64,000 nt of DNA from Methylobacterium sp. W2 (GCF_020662345.1 NZ_VMOA01000002.1:124001-188000), one strand, 5' to 3'. Numbered from the stretch's first letter, positions 18,622 through 27,496 are shown. Numbers and translations: made by a program. Notes: generated from the letters alone by a model not told the origin.

Positions 18622-18947
18622 GAGGTTACGGTCTCCGGAATCGAATGCTTGAACGACTTGCGAGGCGGCCACGTCGTGCGGTGCGCCATGCACCAGGCGA
18701 GGCTTGGGACAATCGCCCGTTGCGCCGCCTGGACGGCGTCCCATCCCCCTGCATCGTGACGCGCCGGGACCGTCAGGGGCTCGCGGGTTTCGAAACCCGC
18801 AGGCGCAGCATCGTCAATCTCGTCCGCCTCCATCATCGGAGGCCACGAGGCGCGATCCGCTCCTGACACGCTGTGGGGGTCCTGGGCAGGTTTCGCCCCG
18901 CCCTGTCCGTGCTCGTCCGTGACTGAAACGCGGGCTTTGACCGACAT
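18618..18947 (-). CDS. Possible small gene coupled to the MDR oxidoreductase
   Basis: An ORF of 109 residues starts at an ATG with AGGGA seven bases upstream, directly downstream of the TetR operator-like palindromes, and its TGA overlaps the oxidoreductase GTG start (GTGA). This layout looks like a real first gene of the operon. Against it, the sequence (begins MSVKARVSVTDEHGQ) resembles no family I know, and third-position GC looks lower than in neighbours. It could be an upstream ORF controlling translation, or chance. Confidence 0.3.
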   Translation of the reverse strand: MSVKARVSVTDEHGQGGAKPAQDPHSVSGADRASWPPMMEADEIDDAAPAGFETREPLTVPARHDAGGWDAVQAAQRAIVPSLAWCMAHRTTWPPRKSFKHSIPETVTS

Positions 18948-18975
18948 GGCAGGATCCCTGGTCTGACGAAGCAGT

Positions 18976-18997
18976 AATTATGATCGCCGTCATAATT
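18976..18997. promoter_or_regulatory. TetR operator-like palindrome 1
   Basis: A perfect inverted repeat, AATTATGA and TCATAATT around a 6-bp centre, lies between the divergent oxidoreductase and TetR genes. It shares the core ATGAtcg-cgTCAT with palindrome 2, eight bases away. Confidence 0.65.
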
Positions 18998-19004
18998 GAA
19001 GTTT

Positions 19005-19024
19005 AATATGATCGCGGTCATATT
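19005..19024. promoter_or_regulatory. TetR operator-like palindrome 2
   Basis: Arms AATATGA and TCATATT surround TCGCGG. It lies 33-52 bp upstream of the TetR start, in a short AT-rich island likely to contain both divergent promoters. Confidence 0.65.
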
Positions 19025-19056
19025 TGTGTCAACGGTCCCACCGGAGATTCCTCGAG

Positions 19057-19602
19057 ATGCGCGTGACCCAGGAGCAGATGCGCGAGAACCGCCACCGCAT
19101 CCTTTCGGAGGCCAGCCGCCTGTTCCGTGAGAAGGGTTTCGACGCGGTCGGGATCGCCGAGGTGATGAAGGCCGCGGGCCTCACCCATGGCGGCTTCTAT
19201 GGTCACTTCGCGTCGAAGGAGGAGCTGATGGCGCACGCCATCGCCCAAGCCACGACCGAGGTGTCAGGACGGTGCGACGATCCGCAGACCCTTGTGGCGA
19301 AGTACCTGTCACCCGCACATCGCGACAACGTCGCGGACGGGTGCCCGATGGCAGCCCTGGCCGCAGACGTCCGACACCGACCTCCCGCAACGCGGTCGGC
19401 GATGAGTGTAGGCATCCGCAGCCAGATCGACGGCTTGGCTCGAGCGCTGCCCGACGACGTCACCGCGGATAGACGCCGCGAGGCCATCGGCACCTACGCG
19501 GCCATGCTTGGCGCCCTGATCCTGGCGCGTGCGGTCGACGAACCGACGCTCTCGGACGAGATCCTCTCCGAGACCCGAGCCTGGATGGCTACCGCCCCGT
19601 GA
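19057..19602 (+). CDS. TetR-family transcriptional regulator
   Basis: The 181-residue protein begins MRVTQEQMRENRHRIL and has the TetR helix-turn-helix (VGIAEVMKAAGLTHGGFYGHF). The C-terminal ligand domain has VADGCPMAALAADV. The ATG at 19057 is preceded by CCGGAG; an upstream TTG at 19024 was rejected because it lies within palindrome 2. It is most likely an autorepressor also controlling the divergent oxidoreductase. It closely resembles the TetR at 20960-21550, suggesting duplication within this patch. Confidence 0.92.
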   Translation: MRVTQEQMRENRHRILSEASRLFREKGFDAVGIAEVMKAAGLTHGGFYGHFASKEELMAHAIAQATTEVSGRCDDPQTLVAKYLSPAHRDNVADGCPMAALAADVRHRPPATRSAMSVGIRSQIDGLARALPDDVTADRRREAIGTYAAMLGALILARAVDEPTLSDEILSETRAWMATAP

Positions 19603-19722
19603 TTGCTGACATCCGACGGTGGCACGACGGGGGATGGGACGCGGGCGATGACCGCGTCGGGTCCGCGGCACGCCGCGCCTGCCTGCACCATGCCGGTCGC
19701 AATATCGCTCCTGTCATGCCGC

Positions 19723-20268
19723 TCAGCGCGGCCGGGCGGGATTGCCCATCACGGTCACTCCCGCAGGCACGTCGCGGGTGACGACCGCCCCCGCACCGAT
19801 GATGGCATCGTCCCCCACGGTGACCCCTGGAAGGATCAGCGCGCCTCCTCCAATCCACACATTCGCCCCGATGAGGATCGGCAGCCCGCTTTCGACCCCC
19901 TCACGCCGGAGCGCGGGATCGCGAGGATGATCGGCGGTCAGGAACTGCACGCCGGGCCCCACCTGCGTCAGGTCGCCGATGGAAACGGGAGCGACGTCGA
20001 GGATCACGCAGTTGAAGTTCAGGAACACGCCCTCGCCGAGGGAGATGTGCTGACCGTAATCGCAGTGGAAGGGTGGGCGCACCACTGCGCCCTCGCCAAC
20101 GTGAGCGAACAATTGGCGCAACAGCACTCTCCGCTCGGCGGGCGATGACGCGAGGGTCGTGTTGTATCGGGCCATCCACTCCCGGGCACGCTGAGCATCC
20201 GCCTTGAGTTCGGGGTCGCCCGGCAGGTAGGCCTCGCCCGCCAGCATCTTCTGCTTTTCGGTTCTCAT
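19723..20268 (-). CDS. Maltose O-acetyltransferase-like protein
   Basis: The 181-residue protein begins MRTEKQKMLAGEAYLPGDPE, the Mac N-terminal signature, followed by hexapeptide repeats and catalytic His in FLTADHPRDPALRREG. It is full length for the maltose acetyltransferase (Maa) family, a cytoplasmic acetyl-CoA-dependent enzyme. It is transcribed divergently from a TetR gene at 20401 across a 132-bp spacer containing a perfect palindrome, so it is a likely target of that regulator. Confidence 0.93.
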   Translation of the reverse strand: MRTEKQKMLAGEAYLPGDPELKADAQRAREWMARYNTTLASSPAERRVLLRQLFAHVGEGAVVRPPFHCDYGQHISLGEGVFLNFNCVILDVAPVSIGDLTQVGPGVQFLTADHPRDPALRREGVESGLPILIGANVWIGGGALILPGVTVGDDAIIGAGAVVTRDVPAGVTVMGNPARPR

Positions 20269-20324
20269 GATCGGTCGATCCCCGCGCGTTTGGACGTCGA
20301 CGGCCTGTCCTCAGCCGCCCACGT

Positions 20325-20336
20325 GTACATATGTAC
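20325..20336. promoter_or_regulatory. Operator-like palindrome GTACATATGTAC
   Basis: A perfect 12-bp palindrome lies between the divergent acetyltransferase and TetR genes, 65 bp upstream of the TetR start and 57 bp from the acetyltransferase start. TetR proteins commonly bind such sites. Confidence 0.5.
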
Positions 20337-20400
20337 GCATCGGTGGAGGATGCCAACCGCGGCCGGACGGGTTCGTCGGCCCGTCATTTTGGAGATTGCC

Positions 20401-20946
20401 TTGACCGGAGCCCAGCGCCGTCACGATCCCGAGCGTCGTCTCCGTATCATCAGCGCCGCACTCGACGTCGTCGCCTCGCATGGCGTCGCCGGCACGACGC
20501 ACCGCAGGGTTGCAGCAGCCGCCGACGTGCCACTCGGTTCGATGACCTACCACTTCACCAATATGGACGAGGTGCTGGTCGAGGCGTTCAGGCTTCTCGC
20601 GGACAGGGTGTCGACGCGGTTCACGGAGCGCCTTGCCACGGCAACGAACCTCGACGAGGCGTGCGAGGCCGTGGTCGATCTCATTGTCGATGAGAGTTGG
20701 GCCACGCCCCGCACCATGCTGCTGAGCTACGAGCTGTATGCCTTCGCGGCCCGCAATCCCCCGGTGCGTCAGGTCATGCAGGACTGGATGGAGAAAAGCC
20801 GCGCGGCGTTGCGGCGGCATTTCGCGCCCGACACCGCCAAGGTGCTGGACGCCTTGATCGAAGGCCTGTCGATCCATCGGTCGGTGGATCTGGAGCCGAT
20901 GACACGAGCAGAAGTCCGTTCCGTGATCGGACGTTTGATTCACTGA
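20401..20946 (+). CDS. TetR-family transcriptional regulator
   Basis: The start is taken as TTG at 20401 because GGAG lies six bases upstream and the palindromic operator lies further upstream; the frame remains open to 20290. The 181-residue product has HDPERRLRIISAALDVVA and the recognition region GTTHRRVAAAADVPLGSMTYHF, a BetI/RutR-like TetR subtype different from the two other TetRs here. It probably controls the divergent O-acetyltransferase. Confidence 0.88.
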   Translation: MTGAQRRHDPERRLRIISAALDVVASHGVAGTTHRRVAAAADVPLGSMTYHFTNMDEVLVEAFRLLADRVSTRFTERLATATNLDEACEAVVDLIVDESWATPRTMLLSYELYAFAARNPPVRQVMQDWMEKSRAALRRHFAPDTAKVLDALIEGLSIHRSVDLEPMTRAEVRSVIGRLIH

Positions 20947-20959
20947 GGTCGTGGTCGGT

Positions 20960-21550
20960 TCAGTCCGGTTCGTGACATGCGGCGGCGAGGAGATCATCCG
21001 CAACGCGGCCAAGGATCTCCCTGGAAAGCGCGGGATCGGGGACGACGCGGGACAGGATGACGGCGCCCACCATTTCGGACAGGGCCGCGACCGCCGCTGA
21101 CCTTTTGTCCGTGGCATCCGCACCCGGCATGATGGCGACGAGAAGGTCGAGATAGCCGCTGACGATCGTCCCGAAGAACGAGCGCAGATTCGGGTCGTCA
21201 CTCCGCGCCGCATCGATCGCCAAGGTCGCGAGACTGCATCCAACTCCCGGATTGTCCCGGTGTTGCTCGGAGACGTAGTAACGAACGAGCGCCGCGAAGG
21301 CGTCTCCGGTCTCCGCGCTGATCCGTTCCCGAATGTCTTGGCTGGACATCTCATAGGCACGGCGTACGGCCTCGACCACGAAGTCGTCCTTCGACCTGAA
21401 CTGACGGTAGAAACCGCCGTGCGTCAGGCCGGCGGCCTTCATGAGGTCGGCGATGCCGATGCCCGCGATGCCGCGCTCGCGGAAGAGCGTCGCGGCGGTA
21501 TCGAGCACCTTATGTCGGTTCTGCTCGACCTGCTCCCTGCTGACCTTCAC
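20960..21550 (-). CDS. TetR-family transcriptional regulator
   Basis: From a GTG at 21550 the protein is 196 residues (KVSREQVEQNRHKVLDTAA, then IGIADLMKAAGLTHGGFYRQF). The ORF is open further upstream, but residues before this GTG lie in the operator region and are not conserved with the paralogue at 19057. It is divergent from the SDR-YciI-SDR operon and presumably represses it and itself. It ends 14 bp from the end of the convergent TetR gene at 20946. Confidence 0.9.
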   Translation of the reverse strand: MKVSREQVEQNRHKVLDTAATLFRERGIAGIGIADLMKAAGLTHGGFYRQFRSKDDFVVEAVRRAYEMSSQDIRERISAETGDAFAALVRYYVSEQHRDNPGVGCSLATLAIDAARSDDPNLRSFFGTIVSGYLDLLVAIMPGADATDKRSAAVAALSEMVGAVILSRVVPDPALSREILGRVADDLLAAACHEPD

Positions 21551-21630
21551 GTCGGACCCCGTCAATGATGATGATCGACATATAAGGCACCCCCGTCGGT
21601 TTGTCAGCCGCCTTGGTTCCAAAGACCCGC

Positions 21631-21666
21631 TTGACAATGACGGTCATCATCAATAGCTATTGATGA
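21631..21666. promoter_or_regulatory. Promoter/operator region of the SDR operon
   Basis: TTGACA (21631-21636) is followed by ATGACGGTCAT (21637-21647) and a perfect 20-bp palindrome, TCATCAATAG/CTATTGATGA (21647-21666), 28 bp before the SDR start. The operator overlaps where a -10 box should lie, suited to repression by the divergent TetR. Confidence 0.6.
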
Positions 21667-21693
21667 CGAACATAATCATTGGAGCGAGCAGCC

Positions 21694-22524
21694 ATGAGCA
21701 ACGTCGAGCGGAAAGCAGCCACCGAAAAGGTTGCCCTTGTCACGGGTGCCGCAGGCGGCATCGGCCTCGCGGCCGCCGTCGCCTTGAGCCGGAGGGGCTT
21801 CCGCGTCTTCGGTACGAGCCGGAAAGCGTCCCCCGGCGAGGTGCATCAAGGCATCGCCATGCTGCGCTGCGACGTCACCGACGACGCATCCGTGACGCAG
21901 GCGGTGGCGGAGGTCATCCGGCTTGCCGGCCGGATCGACGTCCTCGTGAACAATGCGGGCCGCAGCCTCATCGGCGCCGCCGAGGAATCCTCCCTCGGCC
22001 AGGCTCAAGGCCTGTTCGACATCAACCTCTTCGGCATCGTCCGGACCACCAATGCCGTCCTGCCGATCATGCGCACGCAGGGTAGCGGCCGGATCGTCAA
22101 CGTCAGTTCGGTGGCGGGCTTCCTGCCGGGGCCGTACACGGCGCTCTACAGCGCGACCAAGCACGCCGTCGAAGGCTATTCGGAGTCTCTCGACCACGAG
22201 CTTCGTAGCTTCGGCATCCGCGTCTCCCTCGTCGCACCCGCCTTCACCCGGACCGAGTTGGAGACCAACGCGGACAAGCCGGACCGGACCCTCAGCGTCT
22301 ACGACACAGGTCGCCAGGCGATGATCGCGACCTGGCAAAACGGCATCGCCTCCGGAGATCCGGTAGAGGCCGTCGCCGAAAAGGTCGTCGCAGCCGCCAC
22401 CGATCAGCAGCCGAGCATCCGCTACACGCCGGGCAAGACGGCCGGCCGGCTCCGGTTCATGCGGCGCTACGTTCCCGAAAAAGCCTTCGACAAGAGCTTC
22501 CGCAAGCAGATGGGCGTCGTCTGA
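21694..22524 (+). CDS. Short-chain dehydrogenase/reductase (oxidoreductase)
   Basis: The 276-residue protein has the SDR nucleotide motif TGAAGGIGLA, the NNAG motif, the catalytic Ser in VNVSSVAG and YSATK (YxxxK). The ATG at 21694 is preceded by GGAGCGAGCAGCC; the in-frame TTG at 21679 is less likely. It is the first gene of an operon with a YciI-like protein and a second SDR. The substrate is unknown; the TetR context suggests detoxification of a reactive carbonyl or xenobiotic. Confidence 0.93.
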   Translation: MSNVERKAATEKVALVTGAAGGIGLAAAVALSRRGFRVFGTSRKASPGEVHQGIAMLRCDVTDDASVTQAVAEVIRLAGRIDVLVNNAGRSLIGAAEESSLGQAQGLFDINLFGIVRTTNAVLPIMRTQGSGRIVNVSSVAGFLPGPYTALYSATKHAVEGYSESLDHELRSFGIRVSLVAPAFTRTELETNADKPDRTLSVYDTGRQAMIATWQNGIASGDPVEAVAEKVVAAATDQQPSIRYTPGKTAGRLRFMRRYVPEKAFDKSFRKQMGVV

Positions 22525-22577
22525 CACGAACCATCCTCGCCCAAGTCATGATCGAGCAACAGGAATTCGGTCCAGCC

Positions 22578-22874
22578 ATGAAATACTATCTCTGCAAGTA
22601 CATCCCGCCGCGCTCCGACTTTCTGGCGACGATGAGCGCCGACGAGAAGGACTGGATGGGTCGGCATGGCGCCTTCCTCGACGACCTGCTCGAACAGGGC
22701 ACCATCGTCGCGCATGGTCCGGTCATGGACCCGACTGGTCCATACGGGGTCTCGCTCTACCGGATCGCCGACGACCAGGACATCGCGGCGCTCACCTCGC
22801 AGGACCCCATCGTGCGGAACGGTGCCGGCCATTACGAGCACCATCCGATGCTGCACCTCAAGGCGCGGGGCTGA
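22578..22874 (+). CDS. YciI-family protein
   Basis: The 98-residue product (from ATG 22578, MKYYLCKYIPPRSDF) has the YciI ferredoxin-like fold signature: HGAFLDDLLEQGTIVAHGPV and a DPIVRNGAGHYEHHPM end. YciI-like proteins are putative small enzymes or dehydrochlorinase relatives of uncertain function. An ATG at 22548 would add ten residues. It sits between two SDR genes in the same operon. Confidence 0.85.
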   Translation: MKYYLCKYIPPRSDFLATMSADEKDWMGRHGAFLDDLLEQGTIVAHGPVMDPTGPYGVSLYRIADDQDIAALTSQDPIVRNGAGHYEHHPMLHLKARG

Positions 22875-22953
22875 CACCTCCACCGAACGACCGCCCGCAC
22901 GCCATCGTGGCGAAAGCCGGTTCCGGCGGTCCAGGCTTCAAAGGGATACGTCC

Positions 22954-23727
22954 ATGACAACCTCGCTCGTCACCGGTGCATCGAGCGGCATCGGCACCGT
23001 CTACGCACGTCGCCTGGCCGCCCGGGGGCACGATCTCGTCCTCGTCGCCCGGGCGACCGACCGACTGAACACCCTCGCCGATGAATTGCGGGCCGCGTAC
23101 GGCGTCGCCGTCGAGGTCATCACCGCTGACCTCGTCGACCCGGCGCAGCGCGAACCGGTGCTGGCGCGTCTGCGCTCGACCCCGGCCATCGACCTCCTGG
23201 TCAACAATGCCGGCGCGGGGTTGATGGGAGGCTTCGTCGAGGCCGAGGCCGAAGCGATGCAGACGCTTCTGACCCTGAACGTCGTGGTCCCGACGTTGCT
23301 CGCCTCCGCCGTCATCGGCGGCATGGTCGAACGAGGCACCGGCTCCATCGTCAACATCGCGTCCGTCCTGGCGTTGCTGCCCGAATACTCGCCCGGCATC
23401 TACGCGGCCACGAAATCCTACCTGTTGACGCTCTCGCAGAGCCTGGCGGCCGAAGTCTCCCCGCACGGCGTTTACGTGCAGGCGGTCTTGCCGGCCGCCA
23501 CGCGCACCGAGATCTACGAACGTGCCGGCGGCACCATCGACGCGGTGCCGAACGTCATGGAGGTCGACGATCTCGTCGATGCGGCGTTGGTCGGGTTCGA
23601 CCGCAAAGAGATGGTGACGATCCCGCCGGTTCCCGAGGCGGCGGCGTGGGACGCGTTCGAAGAGGCGCGGTTCGCCTTGGCGAAGGGGTTCAGCAACTCG
23701 GAGCCGGCGGCCCGATACCGTCCTTGA
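22954..23727 (+). CDS. Short-chain dehydrogenase/reductase
   Basis: The 257-residue protein begins MTTSLVTGASSGIGTVYARR, with NNAGAG, IVNIASV and YAATK completing the SDR catalytic set. It belongs to the YqjQ/DltE-like group judged by the long C-terminal segment (MVTIPPVPEAAAWDAFEEAR). It is the third gene of the TetR-controlled operon. The two SDRs are clearly different subfamilies, so they may act on successive or different substrates. Confidence 0.92.
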   Translation: MTTSLVTGASSGIGTVYARRLAARGHDLVLVARATDRLNTLADELRAAYGVAVEVITADLVDPAQREPVLARLRSTPAIDLLVNNAGAGLMGGFVEAEAEAMQTLLTLNVVVPTLLASAVIGGMVERGTGSIVNIASVLALLPEYSPGIYAATKSYLLTLSQSLAAEVSPHGVYVQAVLPAATRTEIYERAGGTIDAVPNVMEVDDLVDAALVGFDRKEMVTIPPVPEAAAWDAFEEARFALAKGFSNSEPAARYRP

Positions 23728-24213
23728 CGAGGGCGAGGACCGGCAACGGGCAACCAATGTCAAGCCAAGGTGTGGCGACCGCTTGATGCGTCACCGTCGA
23801 AGCGTAGCCTTGCCTTGCCTCGCGGACGCTTCGGTGTTCGACCTCAGCCCATTCGGCCGGCACGTCCCATGGGCCGAACAGTGCGCGGCCCAGATCCGCC
23901 CATCGAGACTCCCGACTCGAAGGGCTGGTCGGGTCCACGGGACGCGTGACGAATCCGCTGCGTTCCCGATCACGAAGACACTGCGTCGACATCCCCTTCG
24001 CGATATCCCGAGCTGGGAATCCCGGTTAACGGGTGTGGGACCGAGGTGTCGGTCACGCCCTCGCCGCGACACGCCAGCGTGGCGGTGAACTCGTCCGGAG
24101 CAAACGTGACGTACCTCATCGAGACCCACCTCGAACGTGGCCGGCGAGACGCCGCCTTGCCGGAGCCGGGTACGCCCGTGGCGCGATGAGGCAGGGCGCG
24201 AGGAATGAGATCC
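23728..24213. other. Intergenic region, SDR operon / glycosyltransferase island
   Basis: This 486-base stretch has no recognisable gene. A minus-strand ORF of 100 codons (23690-23992, overlapping the SDR 3' end) has a protein-like middle (LFGPWDVPAEWAEVEHRS) but no family resemblance. It could be a degraded gene at the border of the accessory patch. Confidence 0.4.
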
Positions 24214-25197
24214 ATGCGACGCTGTTTCGTCTGTGAGGCCGATAGCCTCGAGCCGACGGACCGGCACATCGTCCATGAGGATGGGCGACGGCGGGCGTTT
24301 CCCTTCGCCTGTGCCTCGTGCGGCGTGCTGATCGAGGCCGGGGCGGAGTCCGCCGCATGCTGGGCCGATCTCGCGCGAGGCTTGGCCGGACGCGCGTTCC
24401 GCCTCGACCCGCAAGCGCCCTACGGTCTCGACATCTACACCCTGCGCCTTGCCGCGACCCGGCTGCGCCGTGGCGTGCGGGCGGCGTGCGAGGCCGACCG
24501 GGCGGCACTGCTCCATCCGCATTCCGAACGGGCCGCCGCCGGAGACCTGTTCGATCTCGACGCCGCGCTGCCGGCAACGGTCTCGCTCGGCCTCCTCTGC
24601 CGGCCGCAGGATCTGGACGCCGTGCTGGCCCGCCTCCCCGCCCATGCGGCCTGGACCAGCGACGTGGCGATCCTCCTCGACGCTCCCGACAGCCCGCAGG
24701 TTTCCGCCGCCATCGCCGGCTATCCCCCCGGCGCCGTGCGGATCGCCGCCCGGCCCCTCGCCGGCGACTTCGCGGCCCAGCGCAACGCGCTGCAGGACCT
24801 GTCGCGCCGTGCCTGGATGCTCCAGCTCGACGCCGACGAGGAGTTGGCACCCGCCGTGGGTGAGCTGCTTCCGGCCCTGGCCGCCCTGGCCGAGGAGGGG
24901 GACGTCCTCTCCATCGGCCTGCCCCGGCGCAACCGCGTCGACGGGATCCTGTCGGATGTCTATCCGGACGTTCAGTACCGCCTGAATCGCGCGGATGTCC
25001 GCTTCGGGGGGCGTGTTCACGAGCGGCCCGATCTCGGCGGTGCGTGGCGGCGGGGCTTCATCGCCCTCTACGGCGCCATCGAGCACCGGCTCTCGCGCGC
25101 CCATGTGGAGGCGCGGTCCCGGCGCTACGAGGCGATGGATCCCGGCCGGGGGCGGCCGGAGGAGGAAACGGCACTGCTGCGCCCCTATCGGCCCTGA
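24214..25197 (+). CDS. Glycosyltransferase-like protein with N-terminal zinc-ribbon cysteines
   Basis: From ATG 24214 (AGGA nine bases upstream; ATG 24205 also possible) the product is 327 residues. The N-terminus has two CxxC pairs, CFVC (4-7) and CASC, spaced like a zinc ribbon. A GT2-like region follows, with AQRNALQD and the acid patch MLQLDADEEL resembling the metal-binding DxD of family 2, then RRNRVDG and ERPDLG. It probably transfers a sugar within the adjacent island. Its 3' end overlaps the convergent GT4 gene by 13 bp. The cysteine module on a glycosyltransferase is unusual. Confidence 0.7.
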   Translation: MRRCFVCEADSLEPTDRHIVHEDGRRRAFPFACASCGVLIEAGAESAACWADLARGLAGRAFRLDPQAPYGLDIYTLRLAATRLRRGVRAACEADRAALLHPHSERAAAGDLFDLDAALPATVSLGLLCRPQDLDAVLARLPAHAAWTSDVAILLDAPDSPQVSAAIAGYPPGAVRIAARPLAGDFAAQRNALQDLSRRAWMLQLDADEELAPAVGELLPALAALAEEGDVLSIGLPRRNRVDGILSDVYPDVQYRLNRADVRFGGRVHERPDLGGAWRRGFIALYGAIEHRLSRAHVEARSRRYEAMDPGRGRPEEETALLRPYRP

Positions 25198-26375
25198 CGC
25201 GCTCCCGCGATGGCGCGTTCGTAGAGCGCCAGGGTCTCGGCTCCGAGCCGCGCCCGGTCGAAGGCACCGCTCGCCGCCAGGGCGCGGTCCCGCAGGCGCA
25301 GGCGCAGGACGGAATCCAGGAGCAGCGGCCGGATGGCGTCGGCCAGGGCCGCCCCGGTCGCCTCCTGCGCGAGAATGCCTGCGCCCGGCCCACCGATGAA
25401 GGCGCGGGCACTGGCATCCTCGGCGCAGGCCACCACCGGGCGGCCATGGGCCAGGGCTTCCTGATAGACGAGGCCGAAACTCTCGTAGCGCGAGGGGGCG
25501 AGCACCGCATGCGCTCGCCCATAGGCGGTCTCCAGGGCCACGGCGTCGATCCGGCCGAGGGCGCGCAGGCGCCGTCGCGCGACGGCGGGACAATCCGCCG
25601 GGAGGTCGGCTTCGGAGACGCCGACGAGGGCGATCTCGAAGGCGGGAAGCGTTCCGGTCTCGCCTTCGGCACCGAGGATCGCGGCGGCCGCCAGCAGCAG
25701 ATCGAACCCCTTGCGCGGCTCGGCCCGGCCGACGAACAGCAGGCGGACCGGGCCGTCCGTGGCCTCCGGGTAGGGCGCGGCGCGAGCGCGTTCCAGCATC
25801 TCCGGGGGCAGGCTCAGGCCGATCACGGCGTGGGGCCGGCCGGGGCGGAGACCATAGAGCGCCGTCATCCGCATGGCGTGCTCGCCGGTGTTCGAGATCA
25901 GGCCGGCGCTCGCCCGGGCCTGCCGACGTTCGAGCCGGTCGGCGGCGAGACCGTCGAGGCGGTCGCGCAGGGAGGCGGCCGGTTCGCGCGAGAAGGCGGC
26001 GGGCGTCGAATTGCGGGTCACCAGGGGCGGGGCATCACCGCCTCCGAGGAGGGCGGCCGGCCCGTACCAGTTCGTGGCCTCGATGCAATCGAAGGGATTC
26101 CGGGCATGCGCCCGCAGCACCGCCCGGCGGAAGGCGATGGGCGCGGCGAGGTGCCCGGCCGATCCCCACAGGCGCAGCCGCGCGAGGGAGGAGGCCGGCG
26201 GGAGGCCGATCCCCTCGACCCCGACGCCCGCATGGTCGCCGGACCCGGTACGGTCGAGGGTGAACACCGTGACAGTGATGCCGAGCGCGCTCAGGCTCTC
26301 GGCGATCTCGCGCGCGGCGGTGGAGAGCCCGCTCGGGGCGGGGGGATAGTCCCAGGCGAGGAGCGCCGTGCGCAT
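25185..26375 (-). CDS. Glycosyltransferase family 4
   Basis: The 396-residue protein begins MRTALLAWDYPPAPSGLSTA, the GT-B N-terminal Gly-rich loop, and carries the GT4 nucleotide-sugar signature RYESFGLVYQEALAHGRPVV. The start at 26375 is preferred over 26387 because it begins with the canonical hydrophobic strand. It lies 8 bp downstream of another GT4 gene on the same strand, so the pair forms a two-gene operon. Donor and acceptor are unknown. Confidence 0.93.
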   Translation of the reverse strand: MRTALLAWDYPPAPSGLSTAAREIAESLSALGITVTVFTLDRTGSGDHAGVGVEGIGLPPASSLARLRLWGSAGHLAAPIAFRRAVLRAHARNPFDCIEATNWYGPAALLGGGDAPPLVTRNSTPAAFSREPAASLRDRLDGLAADRLERRQARASAGLISNTGEHAMRMTALYGLRPGRPHAVIGLSLPPEMLERARAAPYPEATDGPVRLLFVGRAEPRKGFDLLLAAAAILGAEGETGTLPAFEIALVGVSEADLPADCPAVARRRLRALGRIDAVALETAYGRAHAVLAPSRYESFGLVYQEALAHGRPVVACAEDASARAFIGGPGAGILAQEATGAALADAIRPLLLDSVLRLRLRDRALAASGAFDRARLGAETLALYERAIAGARQGR

Positions 26376-26383
26376 GCACCCGC

Positions 26384-27424
26384 TCACCGGCCGAGCAGAC
26401 GCCGGTAGATCGCGAGGTAGTCGGCGGCCATGCGCTCGGCGGTGAAGCGCGCCTCGAAGCGGCGGCGCACCTGCGCCCGGTTGAGCTCGCCCACCCGCGC
26501 CAGGGCCGCCACCGCCTCGGCCTCGGAGGAGACGACGAAGCCCGTGACCCCGTCCTCGACGATCTCCGGCACGGAGCCGCGATTCCAGGCGATCACCGGG
26601 GTGCCGCAGGCCATGGCCTCGATCATCACGAGGCCGAAGGGTTCGGGCCAGTCGATAGGGAACAGCAGGGCGCGGGCGCCGCCGAGGAGCCGGCCCTTGG
26701 CGCCGTCATCCACCGGGCCGACATAGACGGCGTCGTCACCGAGCAGCGGGCGGACTGCCCGGTCGAAATAGTCCGGGTTTCCCACATCCACCGTCCCGGC
26801 GAGGCGGATCGGCAGGCCCGCCGCGCGGGCGACGCGGATGGCGACGTCGGGCCGCTTCTGGTCGGTCATCCGGCCGATGAAGGCGAGATGGCCCTCCGGC
26901 TCCGTCCGCAGGGCGTAACGGTTGCGAGCGATGCCGTGATGGACGATACCGGCGCGGTTCGCCGCCGGGATGCCGGCTTCCTGCGCCGCCGAGATCGCCG
27001 CCACGGGCAGGTCGGGGAAGCCGGCGAAGAACAGCGCCCGGTCGCGCTCGTCCACGCGCCAATGCACCGTCGTCAGGCTGCGGCATCGCCGCGCGCCGAG
27101 CACGGGGGCATGCGCGAACTCGCCGTGGCAATGGACGATGTCGAAATCGTCGAGGCGGCGGGCAAGCGCCTCCATCTGCAGGGCTTCTAGGGCGGCGGGC
27201 ACCCCCGGAGCCACCCGGCCCTCACGGGCCTCCAGGGCGGCGAGACTGAGGTGATCCCCGACCCTTGGTATATCTGTCACACTGTCCGCCGGGGCGAAGA
27301 GGATTATTTCCACCCCTAAGTTCCGCAGTGCTATGCTCAGATCATGGATGACGCGCTCCGTCCCGCCATGATGCGTCGGAGGGGTCGGAAAGATGTTGGG
27401 TGCAACCTGCGCAATACGGATCAC
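26384..27424 (-). CDS. Glycosyltransferase family 4
   Basis: From GTG 27424 the protein is 346 residues (IRIAQVAPNIFPTPPTHHGG, the GT-B N-terminal loop) with the family signature PEPFGLVMIEAMACGTPVIA. A GTG at 27460 would add an AT-richer N-terminal segment and cannot be excluded. It is divergent from the sucrose-phosphate-synthase-like gene across 72 bp. The motif TVHWRVDERDRALFF is typical of bacterial sugar transferases acting on short oligosaccharides. Confidence 0.9.
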   Translation of the reverse strand: MIRIAQVAPNIFPTPPTHHGGTERVIHDLSIALRNLGVEIILFAPADSVTDIPRVGDHLSLAALEAREGRVAPGVPAALEALQMEALARRLDDFDIVHCHGEFAHAPVLGARRCRSLTTVHWRVDERDRALFFAGFPDLPVAAISAAQEAGIPAANRAGIVHHGIARNRYALRTEPEGHLAFIGRMTDQKRPDVAIRVARAAGLPIRLAGTVDVGNPDYFDRAVRPLLGDDAVYVGPVDDGAKGRLLGGARALLFPIDWPEPFGLVMIEAMACGTPVIAWNRGSVPEIVEDGVTGFVVSSEAEAVAALARVGELNRAQVRRRFEARFTAERMAADYLAIYRRLLGR

Positions 27425-27496
27425 AGGTTGTTCTTGTGTTTTAGAAATAACATTTGACACTTTATCCGTATTCCATGTGACGGCACCCCGCCGCTG

